From positions 1,054,001-1,118,000 of the forward strand of contig CP166133.1 in the NCBI GenBank assembly GCA_041228285.1: a stretch of DNA of 64,000 bases, read 5' to 3'. Positions 16,017-24,826 of this stretch are shown here, one piece after another. Each line of letters starts with the position of its first letter. The stretch's first letter is position 1. Position numbers and translations under genes: made by a program. A model generated the notes under the pieces. That model saw nothing but the letters and a program-made list of their open reading frames with translations, was not told the DNA's origin and did no database searches. This DNA comes from Neisseriaceae bacterium CLB008 (GTDB taxonomy: Bacteria; Pseudomonadota; Gammaproteobacteria; Burkholderiales; Neisseriaceae).

Positions 16017-17657
16017 ATGTCAGAAAAAATCAATGTAGGTGAAGCAATCGTACGCGTTTTGGAAGCGCACGGTGTCGACAGCATGTATGGCGTGATTTCC
16101 ATCCATAATTTACCCATTGCCGACGCCGTGGGCAGACGCAAGCAGATGCACTTTGTGTGCGCACGCGGTGAGGCAGGTGCCGTCACCATGTCGGACGCCC
16201 ACGCGCGTTTTAAAGGCTTAGGCGTGTCGCTGACCAGTACCGGCGCTGGCGCCGGCAACGCCATTGGTTCGCTGATTGAGGCCACCAATGCGGCCAGCCC
16301 CTTATTGCACTTGACCGGTCAGGTCGAGCGTGAATACCTAGACCGCGACGCCAGCTTCATTCATGAAGCCAAAGATCAGCTGACGTTCTTAAAGGCCAGC
16401 AGCAAAGCGGCCTATCGCATCAACAGCCCAGAGCAGGCGGTTGGCATTATCCGCGAGGCGATTCGAGTGGCCACGACCGTGCCGATGGGGCCGGTGAGCG
16501 TGGAAATCCCCATCGACGTACAGGCCAGCTTGATTGAGCTGCCGCACGATTTAGGGCCTGTCGGCGCCTTGCAGCTGCCGGCGGCAAACGCTGGCGATGT
16601 GGCTGATTTGGCTGCGGCGCTGAAGGCGGCGAAGCGGCCAATGGTGTGGATTGGTGGCGGCTGCCTCAATGCCGCGGCCGAAGTGCAGGCCTTGGCCGAT
16701 TTAGGCGTGCCTGTCGTATCGTCCACCCATGCGCGCGGCGTCTTGTCGGATGAGCATCCGCGTAGCTTGGGTGCGTTTCATAACGCCGCCGCGGTTGAAA
16801 AACTGCTGGCCGAAAGCGATCTGGCCATCGTTGTGGGCTCGCGTTTACGCAGCAATGAAACCAAAACGTATAGTGTGGTGTTTCCTGAAAACCTATACCA
16901 AATTGACGCCCACCCCGGCGCTCAGCAGCGCAATTATCGGGTGAAGCGGTTTATCTGTGCCGATGCCAAGACGATTTTGGGCCAGCTAGTGGCCGCATTG
17001 GCTGGCCACAGCAAAGTAGACAGTGCTTATGATGAGGCCATTGGCGCCGCTAAAGCAGTGGCGGTGGCGGCGCTACGCAAGCAAATCGACAACTATGCCC
17101 TTATTTGCGATGCCCTGCGTGAAGCCCTGCCGCGCGACGGCATCTTGGTGCGCGACATCACCATGTCTGGCAGTACCTGGGGCAGCAGGCTGTTCCCAGC
17201 CTATGGGCCAAACGGCAACATTCATTCTTTGGCGGGCGCAATTGGTCTGGGCTTAGCCACTGGTATTGGCGCGGCGATCGCTAATCGTGACAAAAAAGTG
17301 GTGACGCTGGTGGGCGATGGCGGTTTGGCTTTGGGCGTTGGGGAGATCGCGACCATGGTGCAAGAACAAACCAATATGGTGTTGATGGTGATGAACGACG
17401 GTGGTTATGGCGTCATGCGCGGCATTCAAAACAATTACTTTGAAGGGCGCCAATACTACAATGAGTTACACACCCCTAACTTTAAGGCCCTTGGTGAGGC
17501 GATGGGGGTCAAGAGCTGGCGCGTGGATTCGGTGGCCAGCTATGCAGCGGCGATTAAGGAGGCCGTCGCCCATCAAGGCCCCAGCCTGATTGAGGTGATG
17601 ATGGATGGCGTTGGGCCGCTGAATTTTGCTGGGCCACCGCAGAAGAAGCTGTATTAA
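16017..17657 (+). CDS. ThDP-dependent lyase/decarboxylase
   Basis: 546 residues of the acetolactate synthase/benzoylformate decarboxylase superfamily. PYR domain with catalytic Glu E52 (ARGEAGAVTMSDAHA), central domain, then PP domain with the ThDP-Mg motif GDGGLALGVGEIATM and MNDGGYG. No FAD-binding signature is obvious. It most likely decarboxylates a 2-oxo acid produced by the lower pathway, with the neighbouring ALDH taking the aldehyde (inference). Last gene of the operon. Confidence 0.88.
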   Translation: MSEKINVGEAIVRVLEAHGVDSMYGVISIHNLPIADAVGRRKQMHFVCARGEAGAVTMSDAHARFKGLGVSLTSTGAGAGNAIGSLIEATNAASPLLHLTGQVEREYLDRDASFIHEAKDQLTFLKASSKAAYRINSPEQAVGIIREAIRVATTVPMGPVSVEIPIDVQASLIELPHDLGPVGALQLPAANAGDVADLAAALKAAKRPMVWIGGGCLNAAAEVQALADLGVPVVSSTHARGVLSDEHPRSLGAFHNAAAVEKLLAESDLAIVVGSRLRSNETKTYSVVFPENLYQIDAHPGAQQRNYRVKRFICADAKTILGQLVAALAGHSKVDSAYDEAIGAAKAVAVAALRKQIDNYALICDALREALPRDGILVRDITMSGSTWGSRLFPAYGPNGNIHSLAGAIGLGLATGIGAAIANRDKKVVTLVGDGGLALGVGEIATMVQEQTNMVLMVMNDGGYGVMRGIQNNYFEGRQYYNELHTPNFKALGEAMGVKSWRVDSVASYAAAIKEAVAHQGPSLIEVMMDGVGPLNFAGPPQKKLY

Positions 17658-17689
17658 CGTGTGAACGGGTTATACCCTTGCTGTATGTT

Positions 17690-17716
17690 ACCCACGCTTT
17701 GGCGTGGGTTTTTTTT
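17690..17716 (+). terminator. Rho-independent terminator of the catabolic operon
   Basis: 8-bp stem ACCCACGC/GCGTGGGT (17690-17697 with 17702-17709), tetraloop, eight T. Confidence 0.92.
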
Positions 17717-18039
17717 GTTTGGGCGTCGGCCAATTTGATCAAGGCGTCAAGGCAGGATATTTAGCTTATTATCGGATAATTGAATTTTTATATCACGATA
17801 TTATTTTTGCATTTTCTGAACTTTTTGAAAATTGATTGAATATATTGTTATTTTTAAATTCTTGATAGATAATGAAGACGTAATGTTGGCAGGTTGTTGT
17901 GCCCTATGCAAACCCTGATGGCGCAACCGGCTCAGCCCCGTTTTTGTTTATTAGGTTTTATTTAAAATAGGATATCAAATCCTATCGGGTGCTGGGTTCT
18001 TGAATAAAAAACGTTTAAACCACTACCTAAGGCTCCGCT
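17717..18039. other. AT-rich upstream region of the flavoprotein gene
   Basis: About 320 bp without a gene. It is strongly AT-rich at 17760-17880 and contains the palindrome listed at 17967-17985. Promoters for the downstream flavoprotein-cytochrome pair must lie here; I could not single out one -35/-10 pair. Confidence 0.5.
17967..17985. promoter_or_regulatory. Operator-like inverted repeat
   Basis: ATAGGAT-5-ATCCTAT, perfect 7-bp arms, 55 bp before the flavoprotein start. Candidate binding site of an unknown regulator. Confidence 0.45.
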
Positions 18040-19965
18040 ATGAACATTACCCGTCGCGATTTCTTGAATGGCGTGGCATTGACCATCGCCGCAGGGTTAA
18101 CCCCTATTCAGCAGCTGTTACAAGCTTCTTCTTTGGCCACCGCCACCTTGGAATCTGGTCAAGACTATTATCCGCCAGCCTTAATGGGCATGCGCGGCAA
18201 CCATCCTGGCTCGTTTGAGCCGGCTCATGCCTTGGCCCGCGCTGGCGTGCGCTTTGACACCACTGGCCCGATCGAAGAAACCTATGATTTGGTGGTGGTC
18301 GGCGCTGGCATCAGCGGCCTTGCTGCAGCGTTCTTTTATCGCCAGCAGTTTGGGCCCGACAAAAAAGTGTTGATTCTCGACAACCATGATGACTTTGGCG
18401 GCCACGCCAAGCGCAATGAATTCAGCACCGATGAGGGCATGGTGTTGGGCTATGGCGGCAGCGAATCCCTACAGTCGCCGCGCTCGATCTACAGCCCCAT
18501 TGCCACTAAGCTCATTGAAGATTTGGGCATTGATTTGACCCGTTTAGAAAGTCATTTTGACGTGAATTTTTATCCCGATCTGGGCTTGAGTAAGGGGGTG
18601 TTCTTTGACAAGGCCCACTTCGGGGTTAATAAAATCGTGTCTGGCGATCCTGGCCACGGCGTGGCCGACGACATCCCCATCAATCGGCTCAATGGCCGCA
18701 GCTACCGTGAGTTTATCTCCGATTTTCCGCTGCCCAAGCAGGATAGAGAAGATTTGATTAAGCTGCACGAAGAGACGGTAGACTATTTGGCGGGCATGAG
18801 CACCGAAGAGAAAGTCGACTATCTGGATCGTCACAGCTATACCCAGTTTTTACGCGACAAAGTGAAACTTTCTAAACGCGCCATTCTGTATTTTCAACAG
18901 CAAACCAGTGACTTCCAAGGTGTAGGCATAGACGCCACGGCATGTTCAGACGCACGGCTGTGCGCCTTGCCTGGCTTTGAAGCCATGAACCTGCCTCCTT
19001 TAGATGAAGAATCCCAGGCCGAGTTGGATGATCTTTACATCCATCACTTTCCAGACGGTAACGCCACCATTGCGCGCCTTTTGGTGCGTCGGCTGATTCC
19101 TGCCGTGGCCCCAGGCGACACGATGGAAGACGTGGTGTTGGCTAAATTTGACTACAGCAAGCTGGATCAGCCTAAGTCACCCACGCGGCTGCGCCTGAAC
19201 GCAACCGTGGTGCGCGCCGATAATGCGTCTGACAACACCGTGGTGCTGGCCTATGCGCGGGGCGATAAAGTGCATCGCGTCAAAGCTAAATACGCCATTA
19301 TGGCAGGCTACAATATGATGATTCCGTCCATCGTGCCCACTATGCCGCAGGTGCAGCAAGATGCGCTACACCAAAACGTGAAGGCACCGCTGGTGTATTC
19401 CAAAGTGGTGATTAAAAACTGGCAGGCCTTTAAGAAGCTAGGCGTGCACAGCGTGTATTCGCCCACGGCGCCTTATAGCTTAGTCAAACTAGACTATCCC
19501 GTGTCTATGGGGGGCTACGAGCATTCTAAATCGCCCGATCAGCCTATGTGTTTGCACATGGTGTATGTGCCGATCATGGCGGGCAGCGGTTTGCCTGCGC
19601 GAGAACAGTCGCGTATGGGCCGCGCCAATTTGCTGGCCACCTCGTTTGAAGAGCATGAACAAATGATTCGTGATCAATTGCAGGCCATGTTGGGCGAAGA
19701 AGGGTTTAACCACGAAACCGACATTTTGGGCATCACCGTGAACCGCTGGTCGCACGGTTATTCTTATACCGTGAACACGTTGTTTGACGATGAGGACGAA
19801 GCCGAGAAAATTATTGAAACGGCGCGCCAGCCGTTTGGCAATATTCACATTGCTAACTCGGACGCCAATTGGGGCCCGTATGCCCATGAGGCGATGGATG
19901 CGGCTCACCGTGCGATTGCTGAGGTGGCCGAGAAGCTGGTGTTGACGCAAGGAGGTGTGGCATGA
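18040..19965 (+). CDS. Exported FAD-dependent dehydrogenase (spermidine dehydrogenase-like)
   Basis: 641 residues. Twin-arginine signal TRRDFLNG at residues 4-11 followed by a hydrophobic stretch, so it is exported folded by Tat. FAD motif DLVVVGAGISGLAAAFFYR near residues 84-102. The YYPPALMGMRGNHPGSFEPAHAL segment and overall length recall the SpdH-type periplasmic spermidine dehydrogenase family; I give this as a likely family, not a proven substrate. The C-terminus (FGNIHIANSDANWGPYAHEAMD) completes the FAD site. It overlaps the triheme cytochrome c gene by 4 bp, so electrons probably pass to that cytochrome. Confidence 0.8.
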   Translation: MNITRRDFLNGVALTIAAGLTPIQQLLQASSLATATLESGQDYYPPALMGMRGNHPGSFEPAHALARAGVRFDTTGPIEETYDLVVVGAGISGLAAAFFYRQQFGPDKKVLILDNHDDFGGHAKRNEFSTDEGMVLGYGGSESLQSPRSIYSPIATKLIEDLGIDLTRLESHFDVNFYPDLGLSKGVFFDKAHFGVNKIVSGDPGHGVADDIPINRLNGRSYREFISDFPLPKQDREDLIKLHEETVDYLAGMSTEEKVDYLDRHSYTQFLRDKVKLSKRAILYFQQQTSDFQGVGIDATACSDARLCALPGFEAMNLPPLDEESQAELDDLYIHHFPDGNATIARLLVRRLIPAVAPGDTMEDVVLAKFDYSKLDQPKSPTRLRLNATVVRADNASDNTVVLAYARGDKVHRVKAKYAIMAGYNMMIPSIVPTMPQVQQDALHQNVKAPLVYSKVVIKNWQAFKKLGVHSVYSPTAPYSLVKLDYPVSMGGYEHSKSPDQPMCLHMVYVPIMAGSGLPAREQSRMGRANLLATSFEEHEQMIRDQLQAMLGEEGFNHETDILGITVNRWSHGYSYTVNTLFDDEDEAEKIIETARQPFGNIHIANSDANWGPYAHEAMDAAHRAIAEVAEKLVLTQGGVA

Positions 19966-21290
19966 ATAAGCGCATATTAACCTTGATGCTGGCCTTGAGC
20001 GCTGGCTTGGGGCTGAGCGTCAACGCTTGGGCCAATACCGACGCCGATAAAGCGCCTAGCCGCGGTGAATATTTGGCCCGTGCGGGCGACTGTATTGCCT
20101 GCCATACAGCCAAAGACGGTGAGCCGTTTGCGGGTGGCCTGGCCATGAGTTCACCCGTTGGCGTGATTTACTCAACCAACATCACGCCTGACCCCACCCA
20201 CGGCATTGGTCAATATAGCCTAGCCGATTTTGATCGAGCCGTGCGCCACGGTCAGGCTAAGGCCGGCCATCATTTGTATCCCGCCATGCCGTTTACCGCC
20301 TATGCTAAGGTCACCGACGATGACCTGAAGGCTTTATACGACTACTTTATGAACGAGGTTCAGCCGGTGGCCAAGGCCAATCAGCCCACAGCGATTGAGG
20401 CCCCGATGAATCAGCGCTGGCCGTTGGCCATTTGGGGCAAGCTGTTCCACGACAGCAGCGTCTTTAAGCCTGATCCAGCCGCCAGCGACGAGGTCAACCG
20501 TGGCGCTTATCTGGTGCAAGGCTTAGGCCACTGCGGCACCTGCCATACGCCGCGCAACGTAGCCATGCAGGAAAAGGGCTTAACGGGTAAGGACACTCAG
20601 TATTTAGCGGGTGCCTATTTAGATGGCTGGTGGGCACCGAGCCTGCGTGGCATGGATTTTGATCAGGCCGATTTGGTGCGTTTGCTGCAGGACGGACACG
20701 CCCGTAAAACCTCGTTTTCTGGCCCAATGGCGGAAGTGGTGAGCGAAAGCCTACAGTATTTAAACACCGACGACGTCAACAGCATGGTGGCGTATTTAAA
20801 CAGCCTCTCGTCTGAGCCTGTGAAGGCTAATAAGCCTGCTACTTTGCCTGAGGCGGTGAAGCGCCAAGGCCAGGGCACATATATGATGTATTGCAGCAGC
20901 TGCCACGGCGTCAACGGCAAAGGATTTGACTATGTGGTGCCGGAGTTGGCCAATAATGGGCGCATGAACGTGACCTTAACCAATGCGGTGCAGGTGATTT
21001 TACACGGCGCCAAAACGCCGATCACCAGCGGGCAGACGGCCTATCACATGCCTGGCTATGGCAAGCTGTTAAGCGATGAAGAGGTGGCGTCTGTGGCCAA
21101 CTACATCGGCACGTCTTGGGGCAATGCCGCACCGGTGATTGAGGCCAGCGAAGTGGCTAAAATCCGTACTGGGCCGAAGCCCATTAGCGCCATGGCCGTA
21201 GTGGGCGGGATTGCTGCGGCTGGCATTGTTGGCCTACTGCTGTTGGTGTGGGTGCTGCGTAAGTTCTTTGGGCGTAAAAAACGCCGTTGA
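19962..21290 (+). CDS. Membrane-anchored triheme cytochrome c
   Basis: 442 residues. Sec signal peptide (about 1-25, ending NAWA), three c-type heme sites CxxCH at C44-H48, C191-H195 and C311-H315, and a single C-terminal membrane helix (about 408-430) followed by a basic KKFFGRKKRR-like tail on the cytoplasmic side. Same architecture as the cytochrome subunits of alcohol and gluconate dehydrogenases (AdhB type), which hand electrons to ubiquinone or an oxidase. ATGA overlap with the flavoprotein gene. Confidence 0.9.
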   Translation: MNKRILTLMLALSAGLGLSVNAWANTDADKAPSRGEYLARAGDCIACHTAKDGEPFAGGLAMSSPVGVIYSTNITPDPTHGIGQYSLADFDRAVRHGQAKAGHHLYPAMPFTAYAKVTDDDLKALYDYFMNEVQPVAKANQPTAIEAPMNQRWPLAIWGKLFHDSSVFKPDPAASDEVNRGAYLVQGLGHCGTCHTPRNVAMQEKGLTGKDTQYLAGAYLDGWWAPSLRGMDFDQADLVRLLQDGHARKTSFSGPMAEVVSESLQYLNTDDVNSMVAYLNSLSSEPVKANKPATLPEAVKRQGQGTYMMYCSSCHGVNGKGFDYVVPELANNGRMNVTLTNAVQVILHGAKTPITSGQTAYHMPGYGKLLSDEEVASVANYIGTSWGNAAPVIEASEVAKIRTGPKPISAMAVVGGIAAAGIVGLLLLVWVLRKFFGRKKRR

Positions 21291-21307
21291 TTGATGGTGT
21301 GATTACC

Positions 21308-21333
21308 AAGGCCAGCGTTTGCTGGCCTTTTTT
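21308..21333 (+). terminator. Rho-independent terminator after the cytochrome gene
   Basis: AAGGCCAGC/GCTGGCCTT stem (21308-21316 with 21321-21329), 4-nt loop, T run. Confidence 0.92.
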
Positions 21334-21352
21334 GTGGGCGTTCGAGATAAGG

Positions 21353-21967
21353 CTAAGGCCTTAAAATGGTGCGAAAGGTGAGGTTGATGCGGCCCGCATC
21401 GATGCGGCGGCTCTTCAGTAGGCTGTGGCGCCAATGGTGCTGGGTGTCGCCGCGCATCACGATGAGTTGACCGCTGGCCAGAGGCAGGCGCCGCTCGTCC
21501 TGCGTGCGTTTGTGGCGTAAGGCAAACACCCGTTCGGCACCAAGGCTGAGTGAGGCAATACTGGGTTGATCGCCCAGCTCGGCTTCGTCGTCGCTGTGCC
21601 AGCCCATACCGTCCTGTCCATCCCAATAGTGGTTGAGCAGGCAGGCGTTAAAGCGCTCGCCCACATGAGATTCCACCCGTGCTTTGAGTTCAAGCAAGTA
21701 GGGCGTCCATGGCTGCGGTGTTTTGTTGCTGCCGCTGTAGCGATAGTGGGCGCCGGCATCGGAGTACCAAGCAACCCGTCGGCGGGTGGTGATGGTGCGG
21801 CCAAACATCTGGAGCTGATCCGGCCGCCAGTCGATGTGCCGAAGCAGTTCGGCATAGGCCTGCTGTGCTTCGGTTAGGTTCAAGACTAAGCCGTGATTGT
21901 GTAAGCAACCATCGTAGGGCAGCAGGTTCTCGAGGCCGTCGCTGGGGGCGAAAAGGTCTAGCGTCAT
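21353..21967 (-). CDS. alkB: AlkB-type 2-oxoglutarate/Fe(II) DNA repair dioxygenase
   Basis: 204 residues, ALKBH2/3-like short AlkB. Iron ligands H124 and D126 (GWHSDDE) and H181 (HHWRHSLLK), 2-oxoglutarate-binding R193 and R199 (RINLTFR), and NHYWDGQDGMGWHSD nucleotide-lid region. It removes methyl groups from N1-methyladenine and N3-methylcytosine. Divergent from umuDC with a 78-bp gap, so the two DNA-damage units may share control. Confidence 0.9.
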   Translation of the reverse strand: MTLDLFAPSDGLENLLPYDGCLHNHGLVLNLTEAQQAYAELLRHIDWRPDQLQMFGRTITTRRRVAWYSDAGAHYRYSGSNKTPQPWTPYLLELKARVESHVGERFNACLLNHYWDGQDGMGWHSDDEAELGDQPSIASLSLGAERVFALRHKRTQDERRLPLASGQLIVMRGDTQHHWRHSLLKSRRIDAGRINLTFRTILRP

Positions 21968-22004
21968 CGTAAAGAAGGGCTGGTTTAATGAAGGATAACC
22001 AGAG

Positions 22005-22035
22005 TATAATCTTGATTGTGTAACTTAATCAAGAT
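22005..22035 (+). promoter_or_regulatory. umuDC promoter -10 and overlapping operator palindrome
   Basis: Perfect -10 TATAAT (22005-22010). A 9-bp perfect inverted repeat ATCTTGATT-9-AATCAAGAT (22009-22035) covers the expected transcription start. It is not the usual CTGT-N8-ACAG LexA box. Confidence 0.6.
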
Positions 22036-22045
22036 GGGTGTTGAT

Positions 22046-22639
22046 ATGGACCAACCACAGCATGGCGGTAAACGACAGGGCGCAGGCCGTAAGCCCAAAT
22101 TCGGCAGTGGGCGCGCCACGGTGGTGAAGCGGGTGCCGCAAGATTTGGTGGCCGCGGTGGATGCCTTGATCGCCGCACCACGGCCGCAGCGCTTGCCGGC
22201 TGACGCACGGTTGATCACGCCTGCTGCCAATGAGGCTTTAATCCCTATGGCCTTGAATAAGGTACCGGCAGGTTTTCCGTCACCGGCCGAGCCGTATATT
22301 GCGGATTATTTAGACTTTAACCAGTATTTAATCAGCAACCCAACCGCTACTTTCGCCGTGCGCGCAGGCGGCGTGTCGATGCTGGACGCCGGCATTGATG
22401 TGAATGATTTATTGGTCATTGATCGCGCCAAGACGCCTAAGCATAAAGACATTGTGATGGCGGATATGGGCAGTGAATTCACCATTAAGCGGCTACATCA
22501 AGGGCCTGATCTGATCGAGCTGCACGCTGAAAATGAAGCCGAGGATTATCCCGTATTTCGTCCCGGCCCCGAAGACGTATGGCACATTGTCGGCGTGGTG
22601 ACGTTTGTGATTAAAGACGTTCGGCACGGCAAACGCTGA
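22046..22639 (+). CDS. umuD: UmuD-like self-cleaving subunit of DNA polymerase V
   Basis: 197 residues from this ATG; the in-frame ATGs at 22016 and 22034 fall within the operator palindrome and were not used. S24/LexA-type peptidase domain: cleavage site A75-G76 before FPSPAEPY, nucleophile S111 ([10 protein letters not shown]) and Lys K148 (FTIKRL), exactly the 37-residue spacing of E. coli UmuD. An N-terminal extension of about 50 residues ([14 protein letters not shown], then [18 protein letters not shown]) is basic and helix-rich, absent in E. coli UmuD, and could bind DNA. The stop overlaps the umuC start by one base. Confidence 0.9.
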   Translation: MDQPQHGGKRQGAGRKPKFGSGRATVVKRVPQDLVAAVDALIAAPRPQRLPADARLITPAANEALIPMALNKVPAGFPSPAEPYIADYLDFNQYLISNPTATFAVRAGGVSMLDAGIDVNDLLVIDRAKTPKHKDIVMADMGSEFTIKRLHQGPDLIELHAENEAEDYPVFRPGPEDVWHIVGVVTFVIKDVRHGKR

Positions 22640-23895
22640 TGTATGCCCTAGTCGATGGCAATAGTTTTTATGCCTCCTGCGAGCGTGTGTTTCGGCCTGA
22701 TTTAAAACATCGGCCGGTGGTGGTGCTGTCGAATAACGATGGCTGCGTGGTGGCGCGTAGTGCCGAGGCCAAGGCCTTAGGCGTGCAGATGGCGGTGCCG
22801 TATTTTAAAGTGGCTCATTGGGTGCGTTCTGGTCAGCTAACGGTGTTTTCCAGTAATTATGAGCTGTATGCCGACATGTCGCGGCGGATGATGGCGGCGA
22901 TTGAATCGCTGGTGCCCAGCATTGAGGTATACAGCATAGATGAATGCTTCGCCGACGTGAGCGGCCTGAGCGATCTGCGTGCTCAGGGCGTGGCCATTCG
23001 GCAGCGGGTGGCGCAGTGGCTGGGGCTGCCCAGCTGCGTGGGCATTGCGCCGACTAAAACCTTGGCCAAGTTTTGCAACCATTTGGCCAAAAAGCACGGG
23101 GCTTATTTCGAAGGCGTGGTGGTGTGGTCAGACTGGTCGGCTGCGGTGCAGGCGCGCGCCTTAAAGAGCGAACCGATAACGGCCATTTGGGGCATTGGTC
23201 GGCGCCTCGGCGCGCAGTTGTCGGCAGAAGGCATCAACAGTGCTTGGGACTTACAGCAGGCCAATACGGCTACTTTACGCCAACGCTATGGCGTAGTGGT
23301 GGAGCGGGTTCAGCGCGAGCTACAGGGCGTGGCGTGTGAGGGGATGGTGACAGATGAAGCGCGCCAGCAGATTTTGCGTAGCCGCAGCTTTGCTCACGAC
23401 TTAATCGAGCTGCCACCGCTACAGGCCGCCATTAGCCACCACATCAGTGAGGCCGCCGAGTTATTGCGGGCGCAAGGCAGCCAGGCCCAGCTGCTGCATG
23501 TGTTTTTGTCCAGTAATCGTTATGCCGAGGCGCGGCATCAGGCTTATGAAAGCATGGCTTTGGTGCAGCCCAGTGCCGACACCATGGTGCTGCATCAACA
23601 TGCACAAACCCTATTGAAGCGTGCCTATTGTCAGGGGCGGCGGTATAAGAAATGTGGTGTGGCCTTGGCTGGTTTTAGCTCCGCTCAGGCCGGAATTCAG
23701 GGCGATTTATGGACGGACGCTGGCGACCAAAAAAGCACGGCAGTGATGGGCGTATTGGATCAGCTGCGACAAAGCTATGGCAAGACCAGCATACGCCTCG
23801 GCAGTGAGCTGCTAAGCGATGATTGGTTCATGCAGCAGGCTCATTTAAGTCCTTGTTTTACGACCCGTTTCGAGGATTTGCTGGTGTGTTCTTGA
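22639..23895 (+). CDS. umuC: UmuC, Y-family DNA polymerase V catalytic subunit
   Basis: 418 residues. Catalytic motifs [15 protein letters not shown] at the N-terminus and [13 protein letters not shown] near residue 97; the helix-hairpin-helix and little-finger domains follow; the C-terminal clamp-binding region ends at DLLVCS. Carries out error-prone synthesis past DNA damage with processed UmuD. Directly coupled to umuD (TGATG). Confidence 0.93.
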   Translation: MYALVDGNSFYASCERVFRPDLKHRPVVVLSNNDGCVVARSAEAKALGVQMAVPYFKVAHWVRSGQLTVFSSNYELYADMSRRMMAAIESLVPSIEVYSIDECFADVSGLSDLRAQGVAIRQRVAQWLGLPSCVGIAPTKTLAKFCNHLAKKHGAYFEGVVVWSDWSAAVQARALKSEPITAIWGIGRRLGAQLSAEGINSAWDLQQANTATLRQRYGVVVERVQRELQGVACEGMVTDEARQQILRSRSFAHDLIELPPLQAAISHHISEAAELLRAQGSQAQLLHVFLSSNRYAEARHQAYESMALVQPSADTMVLHQHAQTLLKRAYCQGRRYKKCGVALAGFSSAQAGIQGDLWTDAGDQKSTAVMGVLDQLRQSYGKTSIRLGSELLSDDWFMQQAHLSPCFTTRFEDLLVCS

Positions 23896-23945
23896 GTAGG
23901 CCATTTGGCGATGATGGCCACGCTGGGCGGTTCAGCCCGATAGCC

Positions 23946-24494
23946 TTATCTCTGACGGCCTTGCTCAGCCTGTTTAAATAACTCAGGCACAGTCTGGTCG
24001 TCAATTTTCAATAAAACAATTTTAGGGTCAGTATCTTGCAGCTTAATGGCGATGGGTTTTTTGCCATCTTTATATAAGGAGATCGGGCCATCTTCGACTA
24101 GATCCACGGCCTCAATCTGTGTGGGCTGCCCCGTTTTGGTGCTGACGATTTGGTGGGTGTGTACGGTGAACATCTGGGTTTGTTGATTAAAATCCCAAGT
24201 GAAATATTGGCTGCTGCCTTCTTCTTGTTTGGTTTTTCGATCTTGGATGCGGGTGACAAACAGGCCTTTTTGATTCGGCAATAAAATCTGGATCAGGGTG
24301 AATGCATAAGGCTCCTCGTCGTCCTCAAGCGCAGTGATCCCCCAAGCGCCATAAAGGTCTGAGGTTTTAAACTGATTGACTAAATAGCTGGCCTCAACGG
24401 GTGAGTTGAGGAGGCTGGCCGGTGGGGCTGCGAGGGCGGGGGCGGCTAAGATGAGGCCACAAAGAAGGGTGAGGGCCTGGTGTTTGACGTTCAT
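23946..24494 (-). CDS. Exported hypothetical protein
   Basis: 182 residues with a clear Sec signal peptide (MNVKHQALTLLCGLILAAPALA). The mature part is beta-strand rich (YLVNQFKTSDLYGAWGITAL, FTLIQILLPNQKGLFVTRI) and ends in a charged helix. No family recognised. Leftward single gene, convergent with umuC. A TATAAT hexamer on its strand (24557-24562) may be its -10. Confidence 0.75.
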   Translation of the reverse strand: MNVKHQALTLLCGLILAAPALAAPPASLLNSPVEASYLVNQFKTSDLYGAWGITALEDDEEPYAFTLIQILLPNQKGLFVTRIQDRKTKQEEGSSQYFTWDFNQQTQMFTVHTHQIVSTKTGQPTQIEAVDLVEDGPISLYKDGKKPIAIKLQDTDPKIVLLKIDDQTVPELFKQAEQGRQR

Positions 24495-24641
24495 GATGGG
24501 TCGGTCTTTTTTAGGGTTTAAGCGGGGGCACAGAGCGGCCGTATGGGGTAAATCATATTATATTTTGGCGGGTGGTTAAACTATGGTTTGTTGTATCGTT
24601 ACCTATGCTCTTTCCTACGTCTACACTGTAGGCCCTTAAGC

Positions 24642-24730
24642 GTAGGGTGGGTCGTGACCCACGCGGGTTTTAAATGTAGGCAGGGGGATACGCTAAAAAT
24701 GGTGGGCACGCTGCGCTTTGCCCACCCTAC
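24642..24730. repeat. Palindromic intergenic repeat, single copy
   Basis: 89-bp unit with perfect terminal inverted repeats GTAGGGTGGG / CCCACCCTAC and the inner GTGGGTCGTGACCCAC palindrome; same family as the array at 3061-3354. It sits in the 332-bp gap 24495-24826. The rest of the gap shows nothing clear except a C/T-rich tail. Confidence 0.85.
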
Positions 24731-24826
24731 GGATGGCTAAAAAACCACGGCGTAGCGAGTATTTCCTCAGCTCACCTGTTCAAGACACCGCTTTCACCCC
24801 TGGCCGCCTCAGTCTCACTTCTCTCT

